DNA of 14,276 bases from Funneliformis mosseae. Taxonomy: Eukaryota; Glomeromycota; Glomeromycetes; Glomerales; Glomeraceae. The stretch's first letter is position 1. Every line of letters begins with the position of its first letter. Below the pieces are notes generated by a model. The model was given only the letters and a program-made list of their open reading frames with translations. It was not told the DNA's origin and ran no database searches. The DNA is taken from contig CAJVPP010002580.1 in NCBI GenBank assembly GCA_910592005.1, positions 1-14,276 on the forward strand. The letters are read 5' to 3'. The translations under genes were made by a program, and so were the position numbers. Below, piece after piece: positions 1 to 14,276 of this stretch.

Positions 1-1020
1 TAGTCTGAACTCACATAATCTCATCTATAGTCTAGCTTCCAAATTCTTGATATACAAGGCAGGATCTGCCATAAAGAGAAGAGAGGTACTGCTCCTTGAT
101 CATAGCTTATTTCTATCACTATCTTATATTTTTTTCACAAAAATTATATCCTTAGAATATAATCGGCATGTGATACATCCTTTCTTAAAAAGATATAAAT
201 TCCAATTTTAAAAATAATTCAAAATTCAGATCTTTCAGCCAGAAGAAAAAAATATAATATGAATGTGCACTTCTGATAACCAAATAGGCCTAGCTATATT
301 AATATAACTAAGTGTAGCATCTAAGTCTTTTTTCTTCATATATTCAGGATTAGCCAAGATTCAGCCTTCAAAACCTCTTAATCAAAGATTTTAGGATAAA
401 AGAAAAGTGGAATATTTCTCACTCTATTTACCTACCTGCGTCATATCCAATATTTTTTTATACCTATCTAATCACATACTCCCTTAAAAATAAAGCCTAC
501 AATGCAATCAAATCCAAAATCAACAATTAATCACCTTATATTAGAAACATTCAATAAGAGAAATAACGCATATTGTAAAGATTGTATAATGTAAACAAGT
601 ATCAGAGCTGAACCAAACTCCTAAATAATATATAACTAACTAGCATTCATAATGAGAAATAAAGGCACATAGTATATCAAAAAATGCATATCATAAATAA
701 ACCTCAAGTTAAACCAAACCCTCAAATAATAAATAACTAACTAGCGTTTATGAAAAGAAATAAAAGTTAATTAGTATATTAAAAAATTTCATATAGAAAT
801 ATGGTAAAAAAACAGAAAAAAGAACAAGCAAGCCAATGGCCAAATAAAAAGAAAAAAGAAAAAGAAAGAAAAAGAGAATAATAAAGCAAAAAAGAAATAA
901 GTAGAAAAAATAACAATATTGAAGAGGGGCTCCCAAAAATCACAGAATAATGAAAATAAAGTTAAAGCCATCAAGCTAACAAGTAAGTAATAATATAGTG
1001 GTAAGTATGTAATATTATAA
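1..1020. other. AT-rich intergenic DNA, no gene seen
   Basis: The first 550 bases are slightly less AT-rich than what follows. They have no frame with recognisable protein content on either strand and may be a worn repeat. The two Phe-rich open frames around 748-974 on the minus strand are translations of an A-rich tract and are not genes. Confidence 0.5.
597..798. repeat. Diverged tandem duplication, period about 101 bp
   Basis: Two adjacent units share anchors at constant spacing: AACCAAAC at 611 and 712, TAACTAACTAGC at 633 and 734 (both 101 apart), and TAGTATAT at 670 and 772 (102 apart). GAGAAATAAA and AAGAAATAAA between them also correspond. The copies are clearly mutated, so the duplication is not recent. 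Confidence 0.75.
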
Positions 1021-1023
1021 ACT

Positions 1024-1079
1024 AAGAAGAATTAAGTAAGTAACACTCTTATAAGAGTATTATCTATTTAATTCTTCTT
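1024..1079. repeat. 56-bp imperfect palindrome (hairpin)
   Basis: Outer arms AAGAAGAATTAA (1024-1035) and TTAATTCTTCTT (1068-1079) are exact reverse complements. The inner 14-mer ACTCTTATAAGAGT (1045-1058) is a perfect palindrome on the same centre (1051.5). In all, 24 of 28 positions pair. It could be a small inverted-repeat element or an extrudable hairpin. No coding frame lies next to it. Confidence 0.75.
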
Positions 1080-1800
1080 GACTCAAACAAAAAGCGAAAA
1101 GATAAATGGACATCTTGTGTTATAATAGTTAATATTCTTATGCTATACTTCAGACTAATAAATAAATAAAGTAACTAAGAATGTAATGTGAAAAAAAACT
1201 TTTAGATTAAATAAATATATTATAAAATATATATATTAGTTAAATAATAGAAAACAAATTATTTGAGAAATAAAAATTAAGAATTATTAACTTTATTAAA
1301 ATAGTAAAAGCAAAATTTGTTATAAAAACTTAAGTAATTAGTAAATAAAATAAAAGAAAAAAATAAAGAAACTTTTGTTATTTAAAAAATTTAATAATTA
1401 GTATAAAACTAAAATATAGAGTTTTGATATTAATGAAATAGGATAAATAAAAATATAATTATTATTTTTAGATTATGATGATCTAATTCTCCTAAATTTT
1501 AATATTATTCTTATTACACATCAAATTATAATATTAGAGAAAGATAGTAGTAATACTAATATAATTTTTATTGATGAATATAAAAATAATTATAATAATA
1601 ATGCTTTTTTTTTATTATAAAAAATATGATAGATTAAAAATAAATAAAAATAGATATTATTATCATTATTTAGTAAAGAATAAATTAACTAAATTACTTG
1701 TAGAATAAATATTAATTATCTGATTTTTCAGTTTTACTTCAAAAACAAATTCAGAGAATTAAAAAAAAATTATATACTACTAAAAATAAATTGGTAATAA
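1080..1800. other. Extremely AT-rich spacer
   Basis: Nearly all A and T, with no frame of protein-like composition above background. A plus frame of about 50 codons starting near 1474 is rich in Asn and Ile and is probably compositional. Confidence 0.5.
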
Positions 1801-2301
1801 ATGAAAAGATATAATAGATATAATCAAATTTCACAAAAAAATCAAAAGAATGAAATGAAGAGAAATTAAGAATTAGAAGCTGAAGTTTTTTGATTAATAT
1901 AGAAAAATTAAAAATTAAAAGATTAACAAAGTAATCAATTAATTATTCAAATTAAAATTAGAAAGTTACTTTGATTAAAAATAAGAAAGTAATTAAAAAT
2001 GTTAAAGAATACCAATATAACAATATTTTAATATTTATCAGATTTTGATAATTTTATTAATAATAATTCAAAATGAAAGGATTTTCTTAAGAAAATTATG
2101 TTTTATCTAATTTTGCTTCTAATAGATATATTAAAAATTTATAAAGAAACTAGCATTAGTATTAATATCAGTATTAGCATTAGTAATCTTAAAGATAAAG
2201 TTTTGTCAAATTTGTAAAGGAAATATAAAAGTCCAAGAAAACTAATTATATGAAAAGTAATAGAAAAGCAAGAAAATGAAAAGCATTATATCATACTTTA
2301 A
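1801..2301 (+). pseudogene. Possible decayed coiled-coil gene
   Basis: One plus frame from the ATG at 1801 keeps protein-like content for about 165 codons. It starts MKRYNRYNQISQKNQKNEMK, continues with a heptad-patterned ELEAEVF...KLKD...SNQLI section, and ends with KYKSPRKL and EKQENEK. It is interrupted by about eleven stops before the final TAA. Most are TAA, TAG or TGA codons that would be CAA, CAG or CGA before a C-to-T change, which would fit RIP-like or deamination decay. By chance an 85% AT sequence would give somewhat more stops (I estimate about 17), so the depletion is only mild. The family is not recognised. Confidence 0.3.
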
Positions 2302-3229
2302 TTTATTATTTCAATATTGAATTTTAAAAAGTTGGCAATAACCATATACATCAAATATATACTTTGTTTGATTTTATTGCAACATGTTCTATATGATCTG
2401 AATATTATTTAATTGATATAAAAAGAATTTCTTTATTTGAAAAATAAATAAGAAATAAATACTTTACAATTTAATTATTATTAATATAGATATTGAATAT
2501 ATACATATACTTTTTTTATATTGATATTTTATAATTAAAAATATAAATAAATATTTTATAAAAAATCAAATTTATTTTTGTAATTAATAAAATAATTGAT
2601 AATAAATACTAGATTTTTTTTTTTTTCCATTTTTATTTACATGTATTGAAAAATTTTTTATAATTATGCATTTTTTTTTTTTTAAAAAAAAGAATTTTTA
2701 TAATAAATAGTTATAAAGTGTCTTTTAAATAATGAAATGATGATACATGAAAATATCCTTTAAAAATTCAATTCAAAACATCAAAAAATTTTACAACAAA
2801 AAAAAAAAAAATAAAATTACAAAAAAAAAAAAAAAAAAAATTAATAATAATTACAGTTCAAGAAAAACCTACTTCAATCATTATCGAAATATTTTTTTTT
2901 AAATATATATACATATATATATATATATTTTTTTTTGAATGCCAAAAAAAAATTATTTTAATTTTGAAAAAAGAAAAAAAAAAAAAGAAACCACTCTAAC
3001 TACTATCGTTTCCAACACATTTTTTAAATCTTGATGTACATTTGATTTTTTACACTATCCTCTCTATCTTCTCTTCCTAAACTTACTTTAATTAATATTG
3101 AATGATTCATAAATAATAGCCATGAAATCAATCATTCATTACTATGAGGAATTTTCTTTTTTTATACTAACTAAATAAATTATATAGTGTTTTTTTTTTT
3201 TTTTTTTTTTTGTCTCCTGAAGAGAGTTG
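2302..3229. repeat. Low-complexity A/T tracts and microsatellites
   Basis: This stretch holds long homopolymers (A runs around 2799-2840, T runs around 2618-2680 and 3190-3211) and an AT dinucleotide tract near 2900-2927. No gene or RNA is seen. Confidence 0.7.
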
Positions 3230-3923
3230 ATGGTATATGTAATGTATATTTTAGTTTGCTTAGGTGTCTCTAGTTCATGTTTTGCATACTCGGCATATTA
3301 AACTTGTAACAATGATTTTTGAAAATAGATCTTAAAAAATTCTCGCAAAAGAGGAAGGCCAAGAAGTATCCATGATGAGGTATAGCGGTTTTTTTTTCAG
3401 ACCTCAATTTTCGTAACCTTACTCCTTGAGTTCACGGAAAGGTTTATATATAATTACTTATATATAATCTTAGATGAAATTGGAAAACTTATGAAATAAC
3501 CCTTCGCGTTTTTAACTGAAAATTTTTTGTGAAAAGAAACAAATAACGAGCACAAAAAAAGAAAAATGGATAAATAAAAAAAATAAGAATTTAGTTACAA
3601 TTTCAACTGCAAAATCGTTCTTTTTAAATAAAACTTTTTTTCTTAGTAAAAGGAAGTATATAATCAAGCAGGAAACGGCATATATATGTATATATATATT
3701 TTCCCAAATAAAAAGAAGCAAGAAATTAACTGAAAACAAAGGCCGCAGTTGATAAATCCGCAGTGTGACACGAAAGGCGGCCACAATCCACTGCAATACC
3801 AATGCTGACACAAAAACAAAATTATTGACTTCACCAGGACGACATTCTTTTTTCACCAAAAGGATTGGAACCACCATCTGAGGATAATTCCTAAGAATTA
3901 TCCGCAGAGGATAATCCATCATC
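3230..3923 (-). other. Probable 3' UTR and downstream of the kinase
   Basis: The sequence after the TAG at 3926-3924 is less AT-rich than the flank beyond about 3230. An open frame of 177 codons (4045-3512) runs through part of it on the minus strand. Past the kinase stop it is a Phe/Leu/Ile-rich translation of AT DNA with no recognisable domain. I found no clear AATAAA on the minus strand close to the stop, so the poly(A) site is not placed. A 22-base T run (3190-3211) forms a boundary with the AT-rich flank. Confidence 0.4.
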
Positions 3924-9748
<5,825 letters not shown>

Positions 9749-11900
9749 GGGGTCATTCTAAGCTTGGGAAAGGTTTTAAGTGATATTTACGAAAGGTAAA
9801 GTAGTAATAAGAAAATATATATATTTACAAAAAAGAAAAAAAAAAAAAAAAATACGACGAAACTAATTTTTTAATTTTTAATTTTTTTTTTTTTTTTCAG
9901 TTTCGGAATCTAAATAACTTAGTAATAGTTCGTTCCAAAATATGAAACTATCTGGCTATTTTCCGTAATATAATAAACTTAAAACCAAATAATTTCACAG
10001 AAAAAAAAAAACTCTCAAAGTTTCATATATATATATATTATAAATATATATATATATATACTTGTTCTTTATGTCACTAAATTATAAGAAAAAAATTCTT
10101 TTACAGAAGGTTGTGTCTTTTGTACAATTGTGCCGTTCGTAGTTTTTTTGACCGACTAATTATAAATATGTCGTTGGAACACCGGGTTTTTCAATCCCTT
10201 TTTTTCCAGTAGCAAGTTTCCGAAAGGATTATCGGCTCATCTACCCTTCTAATAATACTATAAAAAAATTTTTTGATGAAATTTCTCGAGTGGATTGTGT
10301 GACAATGCATCATTTATTATGGTATAGTCCTTTCCTGTTGTACAAAGGTATTAACGAATAACAAAAATAAAATAGATGTGTTTATTAGATAAAAAAAGAA
10401 GTCGAATCAAAAAAAAAAAAAAATTATTATTTTTTATCCTTCCCTTCTTTTTTGATCCTCTTTTGTTGATGAGGGGTTAAGTTGATAATTGAGTCATTGA
10501 GATGACAAGTTGTGGGATATAGCGTCACGAGGGGTTGGTGAAGGTCAATTCGACAGGGTCAAATTAATTCTACCCATTCAATAAACGGATTTGCTAATTT
10601 TATATCAACGTGATTAACCAAAGATGATGACGTTTTGTATTCCAGAATCGGAATATTAAAAAAGTCTTATCCTTACCTAATTTAGTACCATTTGGACGTT
10701 CATGTTAACAATGCCACAACAATGAGCCACACCCATTAATACAATATCGTTAATTGTGGTGGGTAAAAAAAAAACCGTTGATGAAATAATAATCTTCACG
10801 CGAACCTTTTGCCTAGTCTTTCTGACCAGATTTGGAACAATGTCAAATGTTTGTTTGATTCTTGTTTAATTTGTTTTATTACACCATTTCATTATGGTTA
10901 TCATGTATGTTTAAAAAGGTGAAATCCTGGTTTGGAAAAGTTGGGTAATTTTTGTATTTTCTTATTATGAATCTAACGAAAAGGAATTCATTTCCTTTCG
11001 AAAAAAAATAATAAAAAGACATCTCCGAGACCATTGTTGATTTCTTTAATAAGACCGCCAGATCTTCGACAGCCATAAATAATTCCACATAGGAAATTTC
11101 AAACACATCCCTATTAAGTATTCAACAAAAAAAAAAAAAACCAAGTACTCCACACCAAACAAATAATAAACAAATTTAATTTATTACAACTTGTATTCAT
11201 TTAACTTTTAACCTAACTTTATTGGAAACATATAGTTATCTCTGATGTTACATGAACAGTTCTTTCAAAGAAAAAACCGAATAATTTTGTAACTAAATTT
11301 AAATAAAGTTTTGGACAATAATGAATTTCTTGAAATGTAATTATTGTTGAAAAAGATCTCAAAATCAGCTGAATGAAAAAAAAAAATCTAAAAAAAAAGT
11401 TCCCATCAATATCAAAAAAAAATTTCCCGAATATTCAGAACAATCGTTCGAAAAAGAGTCATTGATTATTGTAAACTAAATATCTGTCAAACTCAAAAAA
11501 AAAAAAAGTTACGCCCACTTTGAAGATAACTACAAAAAAAATTGACATATGCAAACATGATGCAAAACAAAACTGTCTTGTACTTTATATCGTTATATTA
11601 ATCAAAAAGTACAATGTAGATTATTTCTAATACTGCCTTCATGGGTTCTTTATGGTTACAATTCTAAGGTATGATGTGGGTAACCCAAGTTATTGGGCGA
11701 CAGATGACGTTCTATTTATGTGTATATATTTCGCTTTTTCTTCAAGGCGGAAGAAAATATTTGAGCTTGTGATGATTTGATTTGCATAAGTCATATGGCG
11801 AATGCTTGATACTAGGTTCGTTTTTGGAATAGAAAAAAGAATTTTCGGTTTTTATCTAATTTCCCGATGTTTTTTGACAATCAATCGAAAAGATGCTCAT
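9749..11900 (-). promoter_or_regulatory. Upstream region of the kinase gene
   Basis: No confident gene lies in these 2.1 kb. The part next to the start (about 9780-10080) carries long A/T runs and AT dinucleotide repeats (10027-10060). From about 10080 to 11100 the composition is more mixed, as expected of fungal promoters. Two AGGGG motifs (10472-10476 and 10530-10534), the core of yeast stress response elements, lie about 730-790 bp upstream of ATG 9748. A short frame 10736-10677 ends exactly before a GTAAGG donor and may be a 5' leader exon. An open frame with GTG as its earliest start (11106-10879, minus) was not recognised and has no supporting context. Confidence 0.4.
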
Positions 11901-13018
11901 TACGTGGCTCGTGAGTTCCCAAGCCAGTTGTAAATGTATCTTTGTTAAAAGTGTTGTTATTTTTATTTATTTATTTATTTATTTTTTTTTCACGATTTAA
12001 AAAAATTTTCGTTCGTTCCTTTTTGACTTTAAAATCTGCGGGCACGTGATATTAATAAAATCGCGTACTTACAAGAATAGTTAAATTAAAATTATTTTTA
12101 AATTGATCTATATTACTGTGCATATATGTGAAATTTTGATACTTGATAAATTAAACCAGTTTTGGATAACTAAATAAAATTGTAATGGATTTCCTTTTAT
12201 ACCCAATTGACAAATTTTTTTTTAATTGTTTTATTAAGGTTACCTTAAAAGTATTAGTTATATTTAGAATCGATAAATTAAACTTAGAGAAATATATATA
12301 ACTAGATCAATCATGATTACGTCAATATGTTGATCTAATAATCTCGAATTTAACTAAATTATTTTACTTGGATATATTAAAATTAGATAAATTAAAAACA
12401 TAACTTACTAAAACTTAATAAATTTTTTTTTTTTCATTTTTTTAATCTAAATTATTAATACTATAATTTTTAACTATTTAAAAATTGTTACTAATATATT
12501 TTAATTAATTTTCAGATTTTTAAGTAATTAAATAATTTACTAATAGAAAAAAATAAAAATTTATATTTATTATCTATTTCTAATTTTTTTATATCTATTA
12601 TTTTTTTATTATTACTTATTATTACTTATTATTTTTTATTTATTACTTATTATTTATTATTATAAAATAAATAAATTTTTTATTTATTTCTTAGTTAACT
12701 TACTATAAATAACTTTTTTTATTAATTATATTTTAATTAAATTATATATATATATATAAATTTAAAAAATTTAAGTTTTAATTTTACTCTTATAAAAATA
12801 TTATATTATATCCTTTTAATCTTTTAATAATACAAGCTAATACAATCTATATTTATTATCATTACAATCCAAATTTACTATACATATTCTAAATAACTTA
12901 AACCTATAATAATAAATAAAAATAATTATAAATATAAAATAAAATTTATTAAAAATAATTTTTTTAAATTAAATAAATTATCTGATTTAGAAAATAAAGA
13001 TTGCTTAAATTATTAAAC

Positions 13019-13066
13019 ATTAACAGATAATAAAATACAATTTTATCTAAAATATAATCTGTTAAT
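13019..13066. repeat. Inverted repeat with 10-bp arms
   Basis: ATTAACAGAT (13019-13028) and ATCTGTTAAT (13057-13066) are exact reverse complements 28 bases apart. The arms contain C and G in an otherwise almost pure A/T region, which makes chance somewhat less likely. No function is implied. Confidence 0.5.
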
Positions 13067-13510
13067 TTATTATATTATATAAAATTTCATCAACATAACT
13101 ATTAATTATTAAATAGTTTATGTATTAAAATTAATAATATTAAAATAATAACTAAAAAATAGAAATCATTTAAGTTTAGAACAAAATTTTTTATTTAGAT
13201 CAATAAATATAATTTTTATTTTTATTATTTTATTTTTGTTTTATTTTATTTTTTTTATTTACTGATCTTATCGTACACACAGCATGACAAATAGAAATAC
13301 TCACATGATTAAATTTTTTACATTTTCTAAAAGTATAATATCTTATACTTCACTCCAAATAATAAATAAATAATAAAAAATTAATTATATACATGAAAAT
13401 TTAATAATCTTCTTCAAATTAGTAGGTTACAATATATATATTATAACCTATTTGTATTAAGTTGTTATCTAGATATAAGTATATTATTATTTACTTATGA
13501 GTAGATTATT

Positions 13511-13650
13511 ATCTTTTTACTGTTTTTATTATTCTGTGATCTTTTTTATAATCAAGTTAATATTTGTTTATTTTTATTAATTTATACCCTTTTTATTGCT
13601 TTATAACTATCTAATTATTTTTATTACTCTGTGATCTTTTTATAGTTAAA
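13511..13650. repeat. Diverged direct repeats, spacing 95 bp
   Basis: TCTGTGATCTTTTT occurs at 13533 and 13628, each time preceded by TTTTTATTA and followed by TATA-like sequence and AGTTAA. The 95-bp spacing suggests an old tandem duplication. Weakly similar stretches around 13830-13980 may be further decayed copies. Confidence 0.5.
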
Positions 13651-14109
13651 TTATTTAGCTAGCTTTAATTGCAAAAATTATGTTACTATTAGATAATGTA
13701 ATTAAATTATATAACTCTATTTAGCCTAAAATTATTGAATATAATGCTTGTCAAATTATTGTAATTTATATGAAATATATTTTTAGAACTTTTCTACTAC
13801 TTTTAAGCTTTATTTAAGATTCTGATTTTACTATCTTTTAATTGTTAAATAAAGCATAAAGTGCTAATATTATATTATTTTTACAATCTTACCTTTTATA
13901 ATATATTTAATTGTTGAGAATGAGGTACAAAGTATTAAATTAGTTTAGGCTATATTACTTTTATACCCTTTTATCATGTATTTTTCTACTTTTTTAATCT
14001 TTTTTCTACCTATCAGTAATAGTATATAAAAGAATAATTTCTTATTTTTTTTTCTATATATAATTTATCTTTAGCTACTATTAAATATATATTTTATTTT
14101 ACACTCTTA

Positions 14110-14276
14110 CAGTAGCGGTTATAAGTATTCAACCACCTGAAATCATCCAAAATTATTATATAACTACTCCTTAAATTTTCCAGAAATATAATATAACACA
14201 ATATATGATCACCTGTAAATTTATAAGTGTTAATGATACAAAAAAAAAATTTAGATGATCATCAAACTTTCGCTTG
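14110..14276. mobile_element. Possible transposon or repeat end, cut by the window
   Basis: At 14110 the sequence changes from nearly pure A/T to a mixed stretch starting CAGTAGCGGTTATAAG and continuing with CAACCACCTGAAATCATCC. A CAG(T)GGCGG-like start is common at termini of hAT-type DNA transposons, and GTAGCGG may be a mutated form of it. No matching inverted copy or target duplication is inside the window, so this is a weak call. Confidence 0.25.

Larger units (their letters stand above)
11901..14109. other. Very AT-rich intergenic DNA, no gene seen
   Basis: Composition turns sharply AT-rich, with a TTTA microsatellite at about 11960-11983, a TTATTAC repeat near 12605-12660 and an AT tract near 12742-12760. 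I saw no frame with protein-like content on either strand, no tRNA and no rRNA. Confidence 0.6.

Noticed and set aside
748..974. Two Phe-rich minus frames resembling membrane proteins
   Set aside because: They translate an A-rich low-complexity tract on the opposite strand; overlapping frames give the same look, so composition explains them.
2142..2195. ATTAGT/ATTAGC-like hexamer repeats as a CRISPR or telomere-like array
   Set aside because: Only a few irregular units, no spacers, and no telomere motif run; it fits low-complexity DNA inside the decayed frame.
10879..11106. 75-codon minus frame with a stretch MAVEDLAVLLKKS
   Set aside because: Its start is GTG, its second half is compositional Phe/Tyr sequence, and no splice partners or known family were seen. 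An overlapping frame is also open, so chance remains likely.
10628..11710. TGACGT (CRE-like half sites) at 10628-10633 and 11705-11710
   Set aside because: Six-base matches 1 kb apart in 2 kb of upstream DNA are not distinguishable from chance.

Overview
The window reads as nuclear DNA of an early-diverging filamentous fungus. It is very AT-rich, especially in both flanks, and carries long poly-A/T runs and AT microsatellites. It holds one large intron-split eukaryotic gene whose introns are mostly 67-107 bp with GT...AG ends (typical donors GTAAGT, GTATGT, GTAAGA). The kinase is of the fungal Pom1 type. An arbuscular mycorrhizal fungus (Glomeromycotina, e.g. a Rhizophagus relative) fits best. 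That is inference from composition and gene structure, not from a database match.

Only one gene can be firmly supported. It lies on the minus strand between 9748 and 3924 and encodes a class II DYRK-family protein kinase resembling fission-yeast Pom1. I could chain 13 exons with matching splice phases into a continuous reading frame of 1429 codons. A Ser/Thr-, Pro- and Gln-rich N-terminal arm of about 1000 residues comes first. The NAPA box and DH box follow, then a complete kinase domain with Gly loop, VAVK lysine, HCDLKPEN catalytic loop, DFG, YTY activation loop and the CMGC-type C-lobe, and last a short tail ending in a small exon. The kinase part is certain. The first exon, the exact start and the last intron are less so.

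Layout. 1-1000: AT-rich intergenic DNA with a diverged 101-bp tandem duplication. 1024-1079: a 56-bp imperfect palindrome. 1801-2300: a possible decayed coiled-coil gene in which most stops can be explained by C-to-T changes. 2300-3230: simple-sequence AT DNA. 3230-3923: slightly richer DNA downstream of the kinase stop, probably 3' UTR and beyond. 3924-9748: the kinase gene. 9749-11900: its upstream region, of mixed composition, with stress-element-like AGGGG motifs and a possible 5' leader exon. 11900-14100: extremely AT-rich DNA with no credible gene and some diverged repeats. 14110-14276: an abrupt change to less AT-rich sequence that looks like the end of a DNA transposon or other repeat running out of the window.

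Functionally, the gene stands alone; no operon-like or pathway context is visible. By family knowledge the protein would be a constitutively tyrosine-autophosphorylated Ser/Thr kinase acting in polarity, cell-size or growth signalling. The AT-rich, repeat-bearing flanks suggest a gene sitting in, or next to, repeat-rich DNA.
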